Assembly: GCA_028288025.1 (NCBI GenBank) | Contig: JAQBOM010000008.1 | Coordinates: 223,500 to 287,499 of the forward strand | Direction: 5' to 3' | Length of the DNA stretch: 64,000 nucleotides | DNA from: Mucilaginibacter sp. | Lineage (GTDB): Bacteria; Bacteroidota; Bacteroidia; Sphingobacteriales; Sphingobacteriaceae | Shown here: piece after piece, positions 1-8,034 of the stretch | Layout of the letters: each line of letters begins with the position of its first letter | How positions within the stretch are numbered: the stretch's first letter is position 1 | Position numbers and translations under genes: made by a program | Notes under the pieces: model-generated | Databases searched by the model: none | Told to the model about the DNA's origin: nothing | What the model saw: only the letters and a program-made list of their open reading frames with translations

Positions 1-216
1 ATTATAACTAACTGACTTGACCAGCGGGGAGAGCAACAACAGTGCGATGAACGACACGGTAATAGCCCGAATGGCAGAAAGCAGGTAACGGAATTTTTTG
101 CCCAGGCTTACCGGCTGCCGGTAAAATAGCCAGGCATAAACTAAACCCGACAACAGGCAGACCGGCGCCCACCATCCCGAAACCGTTCCCCAGGTAATTG
201 AAAATAAAAACAGCAT
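1..216 (-). CDS. N-terminus of a two-TM membrane protein, cut by the left window edge
   Basis: Reading leftwards from the ATG at 216, an open frame of 72 codons runs off the window without a stop. It encodes two hydrophobic segments (about residues 12-31 and 46-65) separated by a basic loop with the residues RQPVSLGKKFRYLL. This resembles the start of large Bacteroidota inner-membrane proteins that carry a VWA-like or glutamine-amidotransferase-like domain after two N-terminal helices, but the diagnostic part lies outside, so no function is assigned. An in-frame TGA lies three codons upstream of the ATG, which limits the start. The start codon lies inside a perfect 17-bp inverted repeat (202-246). 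Confidence 0.6.
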   Translation of the reverse strand, partial: MLFLFSITWGTVSGWWAPVCLLSGLVYAWLFYRQPVSLGKKFRYLLSAIRAITVSFIALLLLSPLVKSVSYN

Positions 217-246
217 ATCTGTGAGTCAAATATGCTGTTTTTATTT
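202..246. terminator. 17-bp perfect hairpin after fabG, overlapping the next start codon
   Basis: Arms 202-218 and 230-246 are perfect reverse complements with an 11-nt loop. The stem base is A/T rich, so each strand ends in a T-rich run. It lies about 100 bp downstream of fabG on the same strand and could act as its terminator. It also contains the ATG of the left-edge gene, so it could instead or additionally hide that start. Confidence 0.5.
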
Positions 247-341
247 CGAAAAAGCCATTTCCCGGTATTATGTGAAACAGGGTCTTTTAATGTATTTAAA
301 TAAAATAAATCCGAAATTGAACTTCCGAAATTCGAAATCGC

Positions 342-1085
342 CTATAGCATTCCGCCATCAACAGGTATCACCTGTCCCGTAATATAAGAGGCCATATCCG
401 ATGCCAGGAAAACACAGGCGTTAGCCACATCTTCAGTTTCGCCGCCGCGTTTGAGAGGGATGGCCTGCGCCCAGCCTTCAACCACTTTAGGATCAAGCAC
501 CTCGGTCATTTCTGTTTTGATAAAGCCCGGGGCCACTACGTTGGTGCGGATATTACGTGAGCCTAATTCCTTTGCAATGGATTTTGAAAAACCGATGATA
601 CCAGCTTTTGACGCCGCATAGTTGGCCTGCCCGGCATTGCCCTGCACACCCACTACCGAACTCATATTAATGAATACGCCGTTGCGGTTCTTCATCATTA
701 TTTTTGATGCCGCCTTGGTTAAGTTGAAGATAGATTTCAAATTCACATTTAATACCTCGTCCCATTGCTCTTCGCTCATGCGCATCAGTAAGGCATCCTT
801 TGTGATGCCGGCGTTGTTTACCACGATATGCAGCGTGCCGAAATCGGCAACGATATCATTTATCAGCTTTTCGGCTTCATCAAATTTAGATGCATCGGAG
901 CGGTAGCCTTTTACCTGGGTGCCAAAGCTTTGCAGCTCCTGCTCAAGGGCTTGTCCTTTTTCAACAGACGAAAGGTAAGTGAAAGCCACATTGGCGCCGT
1001 GCTCGGCAAATTTTTCGGCGATCTTGCGGCCTATGCCCTTTGAAGCGCCTGTGATGAGGGCGGTTTTTCCTTCTAATAATTTCAT
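342..1085 (-). CDS. fabG: 3-oxoacyl-[acyl-carrier-protein] reductase FabG
   Basis: Short-chain dehydrogenase of 247 aa that reduces 3-oxoacyl-ACP with NADPH in fatty acid elongation in the cytoplasm. The N-terminal nucleotide-binding motif TGASKGIG (residues 12-19), the NNAG strand motif near residue 90, the catalytic Tyr/Lys pair in YAASKAG near residue 156, and the C-terminal PVDGG are all present. Length is typical for FabG. The ATG at 1085 is the natural start. It stands alone, away from fab genes. A second FabG-like gene sits in the pigment cluster (61430-62158), so this copy is the likelier primary-metabolism enzyme. Confidence 0.93.
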   Translation of the reverse strand: MKLLEGKTALITGASKGIGRKIAEKFAEHGANVAFTYLSSVEKGQALEQELQSFGTQVKGYRSDASKFDEAEKLINDIVADFGTLHIVVNNAGITKDALLMRMSEEQWDEVLNVNLKSIFNLTKAASKIMMKNRNGVFINMSSVVGVQGNAGQANYAASKAGIIGFSKSIAKELGSRNIRTNVVAPGFIKTEMTEVLDPKVVEGWAQAIPLKRGGETEDVANACVFLASDMASYITGQVIPVDGGML

Positions 1086-1355
1086 TATTTACAAACTGAT
1101 TCCGGGCGGTGAAGATAGGTATTTAGTCGGAAAAGTCAGTAAAGTCGGGAAAGTCGGGAAAGTCCGGAAGTAGGATGTGTTAGTGTTCGCTTGTTAGGCA
1201 CTCCCATTTCGTTCGGGGGCGTTCGGGCCTGTTCTTGGCGTGTTCAGGGGTGTTCGGGCGTGTTCGTGCCATGGGGGGCGCGTAGCGCAGGGTTGGCTTT
1301 TGCAGTGATTGATGTTGCAGAAGTGAGGATAAATTGTAATAAATTCATAGCTTAG
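1086..1355. repeat. Spacer with two short-word repeat tracts
   Basis: No gene is seen here. From about 1128 to 1172 the word AAAGTCGG(G) recurs about five times. From about 1209 to 1270 the word GTTCGGG and variants (GTTCGTG, GTTCAGG) recur about seven times in a G-rich stretch. They look like the word-repeat spacers found elsewhere in the window. The stretch is far from the next gene's start, so it may also hold the promoter of fabG (reading left). Confidence 0.5.
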
Positions 1356-2012
1356 ATGAATAGATATATCCCGATGAGTAAGCTAATAGTCATACTATCT
1401 TCCATATTATTTGTTGGCTGTAATCATTCCGCTCAAATAAAGGAGCAGCAATTAAGAGATACCATTGAATCTATCAGGAAACTTTCAGACTATAAACCTT
1501 TAAATTTAAATGATGCTTATTACTTTATTAACAAATGCTATTTGCCAAGACTGGATTCAGAGCCAACCAAGCGAAAAATATTTATTTATGCAATAAGCGG
1601 TGTTGATTTTCAGGAAATGTACCGACGCAAAAAGGCCATTCTTGAAAAAATCTATTCAGGAGATACCATTCAAAAAATCTCCAGGTCAAATGTTTATTTA
1701 GCTCCTCCGCCTCCCCCTCCCTTTTTTTCTAAGAAAACATTTAAGTGGGATGGCAAACGATTGGTAAATACAAAAATAATTACGGATACATCAAGATTAA
1801 AATCCTACGACTCCTTTGCGGGACACACTGAATTCCGTAAGAAATTTGGTTTTGGTTACATGTGCATTTCTTATCCGCAATACAATTCTTATACTAAGCG
1901 TTTGGTAATAAGGCAATTGGTTGAAGATGGATCTTTTTGTGGAACTGGTAGAGATATAAGTTTATATTTTACAAAAATACCCGGTGGCTGGATAGCCGAT
2001 GTGGCTTACTGA
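1356..2012 (+). CDS. Hypothetical lipoprotein
   Basis: A 218-aa protein with a signal peptide ending in a lipobox (FVGC, Cys near residue 22), so it is predicted to be a lipid-anchored envelope protein. The family was not recognised. Visible features are a helical N-terminal third, a run of six prolines (PPPPPP) near residue 118, and a C-terminal region rich in aromatic residues and beta strands with two Cys residues. Two ATGs are possible: 1356, or 1374, which would give a more compact signal peptide. The gene converges with the small Cys-rich gene at 2014, with a single base between the stop codons. The coding sequence is more AT-rich than its neighbours. Confidence 0.75.
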   Translation: MNRYIPMSKLIVILSSILFVGCNHSAQIKEQQLRDTIESIRKLSDYKPLNLNDAYYFINKCYLPRLDSEPTKRKIFIYAISGVDFQEMYRRKKAILEKIYSGDTIQKISRSNVYLAPPPPPPFFSKKTFKWDGKRLVNTKIITDTSRLKSYDSFAGHTEFRKKFGFGYMCISYPQYNSYTKRLVIRQLVEDGSFCGTGRDISLYFTKIPGGWIADVAY

Positions 2013-2013
2013 A

Positions 2014-2220
2014 TTACGCGATCCCTGTTATCACTCTATATTCCTCCTTCAACGCCACCAAACACCCTGCGCACAAACACCCCTCATACAACTCGCTTAC
2101 ATATTGCACCTCGTTCAAATTCAGCTGCACGGTACTGCACTGGCATTTTAAATTGGCATTTGCCTTACATTCGATGCTTGCGCCGCAGCGTTCACAGGTG
2201 ATGATTTCGTGCTTGTTCAT
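2014..2220 (-). CDS. Cysteine-rich CWC family small protein
   Basis: A 68-aa protein from the ATG at 2220. It has a CERCG motif, then CKA, CQC and a final CLCAGCL, matching the Cys-rich CWC family, a small predicted zinc-binding protein of unknown role. An upstream start at 2253 is possible, but it would translate the palindromic word repeat (2228-2256), so the inner ATG that begins MNKHEIITC is preferred. Confidence 0.8.
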   Translation of the reverse strand: MNKHEIITCERCGASIECKANANLKCQCSTVQLNLNEVQYVSELYEGCLCAGCLVALKEEYRVITGIA

Positions 2221-2227
2221 GAGGAAG

Positions 2228-2391
2228 TCCATAGACCATGGACGATAGACCATGGTTTAATTATTCAAAATAAAACAATATAAATTAAAAAGACCATAGC
2301 CGGAACATTAGTGTTAATCTAACATTCCGTCTATGGTCTATCGACTAAAACCGCTCCCACTATGGTCTATGGTCCATCGACTATGGACTAA
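2228..2391. repeat. CCATAGAC/GTCTATGG word repeat flanking a hairpin
   Basis: Variants of the octamer CCATAGAC and its complement GTCTATGG occur at 2228-2254 and again at 2331-2391. Between them, 2291-2308 pairs with 2322-2339 (18 positions, three mismatches), forming a hairpin about 55 bp downstream of the nrdA stop. It probably serves as an nrdA terminator. The same word family recurs at 4828-4915 and 19282-19391. Confidence 0.65.
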
Positions 2392-2395
2392 AACC

Positions 2396-4774
2396 CTACG
2401 CCGAACAAGTCACGCAACCCTCTTCCATCGAGCAGCTTGGGCCGGCTGGTATTTCGTCATTGATCTGGTCAACCAATTCGGGGATAACAGGTTCCATGTT
2501 TTTGCCGCCCTGGTTCTCAACGGTGAACTTAACCGCCTGCGATGCAGCTTGTGTGCGCAGGTAGTACATACCGGTTTTGAGGCCCTTCTTCCAGGCGTAG
2601 AAGTGCATAGACGTAAGTTTGGATGCGTTCGGCGAGTTGATAAACAGGTTAAGCGATTGCGACTGGCAGATATACGCGCCTCTGTCGGCTGCCATATCAA
2701 TAATGTTGCGCATCTTAATTTCCCAAACTGTTTTGTACAGTTCTTTTATCTCTTCAGGTATCTCGGCGATGTCCTGTATCGAACCATTTGCTGTGATGAT
2801 CTTATCTTTCATGGAAGTATCCCACAAACCACGGTTAACCAAATCGCGCAGCAGGTATTTATTTACGATGATAAATTCACCGCTTAACACACGACGGGTA
2901 TAGATATTTGAGGTGTACGGCTCAAAGCATTCGTTATTACCCAATATCTGCGAGGTAGAGGCAGTAGGCATCGGGGCAACCAATAGTGAGTTGCGCACGC
3001 CATGGTTCATTACATCCAGGCGCAGGTTTTCCCAATCCCAGCGGCCGCTTTCAGGTTTTACACCCCACAGGTCAAACTGGAACTGTCCTTTTGATAAAGG
3101 CGAACCTTTAAAAGTTTCATAAGCACCGTCTTTGATAGCCAGGTCCTTCGATGCGGTCATTGCTGCAAAGTAAATGGTCTCAAAAATATCTTTGTTTAGT
3201 TGCTTGGCCGCATCACTTTCAAATGGCAGGCGCAGCTGAATAAATGCATCAGCTAAACCTTGTACACCTAAACCGATGGGGCGGTGCCTTAAGTTCGAAT
3301 ATTCGGCTTCCTTAATGGGATAGTAGTTATTGTCGATGATCTTGTTCAGGTTAAGCGTTGCCTGGTAAGTAACCTCGTACAATTTATCGTGGTCAAATAT
3401 GCCTTCGCGAATGTAGCGCGGCAGGGCAAGCGAAGCCAGGTTACAAACCGCAACTTCATCAGCCGAAGTGTACTCGATAATTTCGGTACACAGGTTCGAG
3501 CTTTTTATGGTACCGAGGTTTTGCTGGTTCGATTTGCCGTTGGCAGCATCCTTATATAGTAAATAAGGTGTACCGGTTTCTACCTGCGAGTCAAGTATGG
3601 CAAACCAAAGCTCCTGTGCCTTTACCACTTTGCGGGCACGACCCTCTTTTTCGTATTTTTTGTATAGTTTCTCAAATTCTTTTCCCCAGCAATCAGCCAG
3701 TCCCGGTGCTTCGTGCGGACAGAACAGGCTCCAATCTTCATTGGCTTCCACACGTTGCATAAAGAGGTCGGATACCCAAAGGGCGTAGAACAGGTCGCGG
3801 GCGCGCATTTCTTCCTTGCCGTGATTTTTGCGCAGGTCAAGGAATTCAAAAACGTCAGCATGCCATGGCTCAAGATAGATCGCGAAGGCGCCCTTGCGCT
3901 TGCCACCGCCCTGATCAACATAACGCGCGGTATCATTAAACACGCGCAGCATCGGGATGATACCATTGCTGGTGCCATTGGTGCCGCTGATGTATGAGCC
4001 TGTTGCACGTACATTGTGGATGCTTAGGCCAATTCCGCCGGCGCTTTGCGATATTTTGGCGGTTTGTTTTAATGTATCATAAATACCTTCGATGCTGTCA
4101 TCCTTCATGGTCAATAAGAAGCACGACGACATTTGCGGTTTTGGTGTGCCGGCATTGAAAAGGGTAGGGGTAGCATGTGTGAACCAGCGCTCGCTCATCA
4201 AGTGATAAGTTTTGATAGCGCTTTCAACATCCTCTTTATGTATGCCGATGGATACACGCATAAACAGGTGCTGCGGGCGTTCAGCTATTTGGCCATTGAG
4301 TTTTAGCAGGTATGATTTTTCGAGGGTCTTGAAGCCAAAATAGTCGAAACCAAAGTCACGATCATAAATGATCGTGCTATCTAAAAGCTCGGCGTTCTTT
4401 TGTATGATCTCCCAAACGTCAGTAGCCAGGAGAGAGGCATCCTTACCGTTTTTAGGGTCTATATATTCATACAGGTTACGCATCGTTTCGGAAAACGATT
4501 TGATGGTATTTTTATGGAGGTTTGATACGGCTATGCGCGACGCCAGCAAAGCATAATCGGGGTGTTTGGTGGTTAATGATGCAGCAGTCTCTGCAGCCAG
4601 GTTATCCAGTTCGGAGGTTGTTACCCCGTCGAACAAACCTTCAATAACTTTTTTGGCAACATCTATCGGATCAACCAATGCCGGGTTTAAACCATAGCAT
4701 AGTTTTTCGATGCGCGCGGTAATCTTGTCGAACTTTACCGTTTCTTTTTTTCCGTCTCTTTTAATTACAAACAT
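2396..4774 (-). CDS. nrdA: Class I ribonucleoside-diphosphate reductase, alpha subunit
   Basis: Large subunit of 792 aa that reduces ribonucleoside diphosphates to deoxy forms with NrdB. An ATP-cone domain occupies about residues 1-90, including the typical VIKRDGKKE start. The catalytic core shows the SSCFL cysteine (near 218), the N-x-C-x-E triad in NLCTEI, the partner cysteine in [10 protein letters not shown], the radical-transfer tyrosines in GMYYLRTQ, and a C-terminal redox pair in GCVTC. NrdB lies just upstream on the same strand, about 150 bp away, separated by a long hairpin (4828-4915). Confidence 0.97.
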   Translation of the reverse strand: MFVIKRDGKKETVKFDKITARIEKLCYGLNPALVDPIDVAKKVIEGLFDGVTTSELDNLAAETAASLTTKHPDYALLASRIAVSNLHKNTIKSFSETMRNLYEYIDPKNGKDASLLATDVWEIIQKNAELLDSTIIYDRDFGFDYFGFKTLEKSYLLKLNGQIAERPQHLFMRVSIGIHKEDVESAIKTYHLMSERWFTHATPTLFNAGTPKPQMSSCFLLTMKDDSIEGIYDTLKQTAKISQSAGGIGLSIHNVRATGSYISGTNGTSNGIIPMLRVFNDTARYVDQGGGKRKGAFAIYLEPWHADVFEFLDLRKNHGKEEMRARDLFYALWVSDLFMQRVEANEDWSLFCPHEAPGLADCWGKEFEKLYKKYEKEGRARKVVKAQELWFAILDSQVETGTPYLLYKDAANGKSNQQNLGTIKSSNLCTEIIEYTSADEVAVCNLASLALPRYIREGIFDHDKLYEVTYQATLNLNKIIDNNYYPIKEAEYSNLRHRPIGLGVQGLADAFIQLRLPFESDAAKQLNKDIFETIYFAAMTASKDLAIKDGAYETFKGSPLSKGQFQFDLWGVKPESGRWDWENLRLDVMNHGVRNSLLVAPMPTASTSQILGNNECFEPYTSNIYTRRVLSGEFIIVNKYLLRDLVNRGLWDTSMKDKIITANGSIQDIAEIPEEIKELYKTVWEIKMRNIIDMAADRGAYICQSQSLNLFINSPNASKLTSMHFYAWKKGLKTGMYYLRTQAASQAVKFTVENQGGKNMEPVIPELVDQINDEIPAGPSCSMEEGCVTCSA

Positions 4775-4827
4775 TTTGACCCCCTTATTTAATTAGTATT
4801 TATTTATTGTCTGAACCGCCGTTGTTT

Positions 4828-4915
4828 AGTCCATAGTCGATGGTCCATAGACCATAGCCATTTTAGTTATCAGTATCCATTCTTACCATGGTCCATGGAC
4901 TATCGACTATGGACT
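4828..4915. repeat. Long hairpin of CCATAGAC words between nrdB and nrdA
   Basis: Arms 4828-4855 and 4888-4915 (28 nt each) are complementary except at two positions that are transitions, so G-U pairing keeps much of the stem in RNA. The loop is 32 nt. It lies between two co-directional subunit genes and could attenuate nrdA relative to nrdB or stabilise processed ends. The function is inferred. Confidence 0.75.
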
Positions 4916-4922
4916 TCTTCTC

Positions 4923-5894
4923 CTAAAAATCCTCGTCTAATGAAAACGACTTACTCTCCTGCGAATTGAGTACGCCGCTTTTTTGATAATCGCCAACGCG
5001 TTTTTCAAAAAAATTGGTTTTGCCCTGCAGGCTTATCATCTCCATAAAATCAAACGGGTTTGATACGCCGTACACCTTATCATAACCCAGCTCCCCAAGC
5101 CATCTGTCGGCCACAAACTCAATATACTGGCTCATCAGCTTGGCATTCATCCCGATAAGGTTAACCGGCAACGCGTCGGTTACAAATTCTTTTTCAATTT
5201 CAACCGCATCGGTAATGATGGCCGTTGCCGCTTCTTTTGAAAGTTTGGTATCCAGCATCCTGTACAGCAGGCAGGCAAACTCGCAATGCATGCCTTCATC
5301 GCGCGATATCAGCTCATTGCTGAAAGTTAGGCCCGGCATCAGGCCGCGTTTTTTAAGCCAGAAGATGGAGCAGAAACTTCCCGAAAAAAAGATGCCCTCA
5401 ACAGCCGCGAATGCGATCAGCCGCTCGGCAAACGAACCATTGTTTATCCAGCGTAAGGCCCATTGCGCTTTTTTACCCACACACGGTACCGTATCGATCG
5501 CGTGGAACAGTCGGTCTTTTTCGGTAGGGTCCTTAATATACGTATCTATCAGCAGCGCGTAGGTTTCAGAATGGATATTCTCCATCATGATCTGGAAACC
5601 GTAAAAACAACGCGCTTCGGGCAACTGCACCTCGCTCATAAAATTGATAGCCAGGTTTTCGTTCACAATGCCGTCGCTTGCCGCGAAAAATGCCAGCACG
5701 TGCGATATAAAATGCCGCTCGCCGTCGTTCATGCTTTCCCAGTGCTTCATGTCGTCCGAAAGGTCGATCTCTTCCGCCGTCCAGAAACTGGCTTCGCACT
5801 TTTTATACATCTCCCAAATGTCGGGGTACTTGATCGGCAAGATAACAAAGCGGTCTTTGTTCTCTTTTAATAATAATTCGGTTTCCTCTTTCAT
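4923..5894 (-). CDS. nrdB: Class I ribonucleoside-diphosphate reductase, beta subunit
   Basis: Radical-generating small subunit of 323 aa. It has the eukaryote-like R2 signatures: WTAEEID (iron-ligand Asp), DGIVNENL (Glu ligand), and EARCFYGFQ followed by MENIHSE, containing the expected radical tyrosine and more iron ligands. The C-terminal tail ends FSLDEDF, the usual kind of peptide that docks on NrdA. The ATG at 5894 (MKEETEL) is chosen over an upstream TTG at 5921. Together with nrdA it supplies dNTPs. The long 5-prime region (5895-6279) is described separately. Confidence 0.96.
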   Translation of the reverse strand: MKEETELLLKENKDRFVILPIKYPDIWEMYKKCEASFWTAEEIDLSDDMKHWESMNDGERHFISHVLAFFAASDGIVNENLAINFMSEVQLPEARCFYGFQIMMENIHSETYALLIDTYIKDPTEKDRLFHAIDTVPCVGKKAQWALRWINNGSFAERLIAFAAVEGIFFSGSFCSIFWLKKRGLMPGLTFSNELISRDEGMHCEFACLLYRMLDTKLSKEAATAIITDAVEIEKEFVTDALPVNLIGMNAKLMSQYIEFVADRWLGELGYDKVYGVSNPFDFMEMISLQGKTNFFEKRVGDYQKSGVLNSQESKSFSLDEDF

Positions 5895-6055
5895 GCACTG
5901 ATTCTTTAATTTAAGTTGCAACCTATCGTTTAAGATTGTGACGTGCGGTTAACAGATAGTTGAGCCGTAGCGGTAATGGTACTGAACTGTGATTTAACTG
6001 TTTATCACGATTAATTACCTAACTATACCCCTCACTCATCACTGCCAAACTACTT

Positions 6056-6063
6056 TAATTTTG
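6056..6063 (+). promoter_or_regulatory. Bacteroidota -7 element on the plus strand
   Basis: TAATTTTG fits the TAnnTTTG -7 consensus exactly and is followed by CACGTCA, a common context in this group. There is no clear -33 TTTG. No plus-strand ORF follows, so it would drive the structured non-coding segment at about 6070-6170. Confidence 0.45.
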
Positions 6064-6069
6064 CACGTC

Positions 6070-6170
6070 AGCCCATGTTTTGCATGGTTCCTTTATTTGC
6101 ACCGGTAAGGATACCGGGAAACTCAGATAGCGTTGAAAGAACTTATAAATCAAATATAGGGGGTGGGGGT
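6070..6170 (+). ncRNA. Candidate small structured RNA upstream of nrdB
   Basis: The 385-bp stretch between nrdB and msrB has no ORF of note. After a perfect -7 element, the segment contains two clear hairpins: CCATG-TTTTG-CATGG (6072-6087) and CCGGTA-AGGA-TACCGG (near 6102-6117). An outer pairing joins GGTTCCTTT (near 6086) to the AAAGAACTT near 6140. It does not match the SRP, RNase P, tmRNA or riboswitch motifs I know. It could be a plus-strand sRNA. Read on the minus strand, the same structures would sit in the nrdB leader. Confidence 0.35.
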
Positions 6171-6279
6171 TTAAGATGTTAGTTTAAGTTTTTAACATCA
6201 CCCATAAGTTATAAACAAATTGCGGAGGGATAAATTTTTCGATTGTGAGTTACTAAATAAACCCCTGACCAGGTACCAT

Positions 6280-6642
6280 TTATTTGCCATTTACAAATTT
6301 CATGGAAACCGAATTGACACAATGCCTTACGTTTTTTGGGGTAAGATATTCGCCCTCGAAAACGTGGCCAAGGTGCGCGCCGCAATTGGCGCATACGATT
6401 TCAACACGGCGCCCGTCGGCATCCGGAACCCGTTTTACAGCGCCCGGAATTTCATCATCAAAGCTCGGCCAGCCGCAATGTGATTCGAATTTTGATTCGG
6501 ATGTATATAATGGCGTATCGCATCTTTTGCATACATATATGCCGTTCTCGTTATTGTTTAATAACGTGCCGGTAAACGGCCGCTCAGTTCCTTTATATAA
6601 TATTACCCGTTCTTCGTCGGGGGTTAATTTGTTGTATTCCAT
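6280..6642 (-). CDS. msrB: Peptide-methionine (R)-S-oxide reductase MsrB
   Basis: Repairs oxidised methionine (R-sulfoxide) in proteins. The 120-aa single-domain enzyme shows two zinc-binding CxxC pairs (CKRC and CANC), GWPSF, HLGHVF, and the active-site segment [11 protein letters not shown] with its catalytic cysteine. The ATG at 6642 (MEYNKLT) is preferred to a GTG at 6657 that lies in a GATTTCACCGAT word repeat. There is no signal peptide, so it is cytoplasmic. Confidence 0.95.
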   Translation of the reverse strand: MEYNKLTPDEERVILYKGTERPFTGTLLNNNENGIYVCKRCDTPLYTSESKFESHCGWPSFDDEIPGAVKRVPDADGRRVEIVCANCGAHLGHVFEGEYLTPKNVRHCVNSVSMKFVNGK

Positions 6643-6649
6643 AGTTTTT

Positions 6650-6682
6650 GATTTCACCGATGATGGGTTGATTTCACCGATT
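6650..6682. repeat. GATTTCACCGAT direct repeat
   Basis: The word GATTTCACCGAT is repeated at 6650-6661 and 6670-6681, immediately before msrB. Related words (GATTTCGCCGAT, GATTTCACCGAT) recur at 14590-14622 in front of eno, so it is one of the dispersed spacer word families. Confidence 0.5.
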
Positions 6683-6774
6683 TATTACCTTTTTCTTATA
6701 TAAATATACGACAATATTGCCTTTGATTTTGTTTCGAAAAGGGATGTTTACACTGATTTGACTTATACATCCCA

Positions 6775-6870
6775 CTTTGTCATTCTGAGCATAGCGAAGA
6801 ATCTTCTACGCTCAACAAGCAGCACGGTGCATGGTGAAGAAGATTCTTCGCTATGCTCAGAATGACAAAG
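6775..6870. repeat. 33-bp perfect inverted repeat, intergenic
   Basis: Arms 6775-6807 and 6838-6870 are perfect reverse complements, with a 30-nt loop that itself contains the pairing AGCAC/GTGC. It lies between msrB and sucD, which are both on the minus strand. It resembles the abundant REP/MITE-like palindromes of Bacteroidota genomes. A second element of the same style, but different sequence, lies at 43059-43140. Confidence 0.85.
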
Positions 6871-6884
6871 GGCAGGTATTGAAA

Positions 6885-6915
6885 TAAAAAAATCCCAGCC
6901 ATTTCTAACCGGGAT
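6885..6915 (-). terminator. Rho-independent terminator of sucD
   Basis: On the minus strand ATCCCGG pairs with CTGGGAT (6909-6915 with 6892-6898, one G-U pair) around a 10-nt loop, followed by a run of seven T. It is about 75 bp beyond the sucD stop. Confidence 0.7.
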
Positions 6916-6989
6916 ATAATATTATAAAAACGAAGTAAACCTTTGGCCTTCTTCGTCCGCCATAGCTTCAGCGATGGGCGGATTCGCTT

Positions 6990-7868
6990 TTAACCTAATT
7001 TTTTCAATTCCTCAGCCATAGCTGCACCAATTTCCGCCGGTGATTCCACCACCCGGATACCGCATTCGCGCATGATTTTCATTTTAGCAGCGGCTGTGTC
7101 ATCCGCGCCGCCAACTATTGCGCCGGCGTGGCCCATGCGGCGTCCCGGAGGAGCGGTTTGGCCGGCTATGAAACCAACAACGGGTTTTGTACCGTTTGCT
7201 TTTATCCACCTTGCGGCTTCAGCTTCCATGCCGCCGCCGATCTCGCCGATCATGATGATGCCGTGGGTTTCAGGGTCGTTCATTAATAATTCAACCGCTT
7301 CTTTGGTAGGCGTGCCGATGATCGGGTCGCCGCCGATACCGATTGCGGTGGTGATGCCTAAACCGGCTTTAACTACCTGGTCAACAGCTTCATAAGTTAA
7401 AGTTCCCGATTTGGAAACTACGCCGACGTTGCCTTTCTTAAAGATAAAGCCGGGCATGATGCCTATCTTGCTTTCATCAGCCGTGATAATACCGGGACAG
7501 TTGGGGCCTATCAGGCGGCTGTCTTTATCGGTTAAATATTCTTTCACCATGATCATATCCTTTGTAGGGATACCTTCGGTGATGCACACAATAACTTTTA
7601 TACCTGCCTCGGCTGCTTCCATTATAGCGTCGGCTGCAAACGCCGGAGGTACAAATATGATAGACACATCGGCGCCTGTTTTTTGAACGGCTTCTTCTAC
7701 TGTATTAAAAACCGGCCTGTCCAGGTGCGTTTGGCCGCCTTTGCCTGGCGTGACACCGCCCACCAGCTGCGTGCCGTATTCGATCATTTGCAAAGCATGA
7801 TAACTGCCTTCATTACCTGTAAAACCCTGGACAATAACCTTAGAATCTTTATTTACGAGAACGCTCAT
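6990..7868 (-). CDS. sucD: Succinyl-CoA synthetase (ligase), alpha subunit
   Basis: The 292-aa alpha subunit binds CoA and carries the phospho-histidine of the TCA-cycle step succinyl-CoA to succinate plus ATP or GTP. Evident motifs are VQGFTGNEG (CoA site), [18 protein letters not shown], and the catalytic His in GHAGAIVGG near residue 243. The start [10 protein letters not shown] at ATG 7868 matches the family; an upstream alternative at 7892 is less likely. No beta subunit (sucC) is adjacent, so the two subunits are not encoded together here. Confidence 0.96.
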   Translation of the reverse strand: MSVLVNKDSKVIVQGFTGNEGSYHALQMIEYGTQLVGGVTPGKGGQTHLDRPVFNTVEEAVQKTGADVSIIFVPPAFAADAIMEAAEAGIKVIVCITEGIPTKDMIMVKEYLTDKDSRLIGPNCPGIITADESKIGIMPGFIFKKGNVGVVSKSGTLTYEAVDQVVKAGLGITTAIGIGGDPIIGTPTKEAVELLMNDPETHGIIMIGEIGGGMEAEAARWIKANGTKPVVGFIAGQTAPPGRRMGHAGAIVGGADDTAAAKMKIMRECGIRVVESPAEIGAAMAEELKKLG

Positions 7869-7898
7869 TGATGTTTTATTTTTGTAGCGCAAAGCTAT

Positions 7899-7938
7899 AA
7901 AAAAAATGCCCCGTTATCCTTAACGGGGCATTTTTTTT
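7899..7938. terminator. Bidirectional terminator hairpin
   Basis: Arms 7899-7916 and 7921-7938 form an 18-bp perfect stem with a GC-rich centre (TGCCCCGTTA), a 4-nt loop, and A/T runs on both sides. It lies between the symporter gene (8013-9251) and sucD, and should stop minus-strand readthrough into sucD. Confidence 0.85.
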
Positions 7939-7940
7939 AT

Positions 7941-8034
7941 AGGAGAGGTTAGAGATAGGAGATTAGAGGTTAGTTGGATTTGATTGCGAATTCAAGGCCT
8001 AATCTCCAGCCTCTAATCTCCAACCTCTAATCTC
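7941..8034. repeat. CTCTAATCTCCAAC word repeat that enters a coding region
   Basis: AGAGATTAGAGGTT-type words at 7943-7973 face the complementary words (CTAATCTCCA, CCTCTAATCTC) at 7998-8034, giving an imperfect long hairpin. The right part is translated: it supplies the last codons and the stop of the symporter gene. The family recurs at 26235-26348 and 32027-32056. Confidence 0.7.

Noticed and set aside
1209..1270. Possible CRISPR array or tandem repeat locus
   Set aside because: The GTTCGGG units are 7-10 nt with irregular gaps and no equal-length spacers or cas genes.
2221..2253. Longer N-terminus for the Cys-rich CWC protein
   Set aside because: The extra residues would be encoded by the CCATAGAC repeat and do not fit the family; the inner ATG at 2220 is better.
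2333..2887. Long open frame on the plus strand (184 codons) opposite nrdA
   Set aside because: It is antisense to the conserved C-terminal half of nrdA and its product shows no recognisable domain; it is a shadow of nrdA codon usage.
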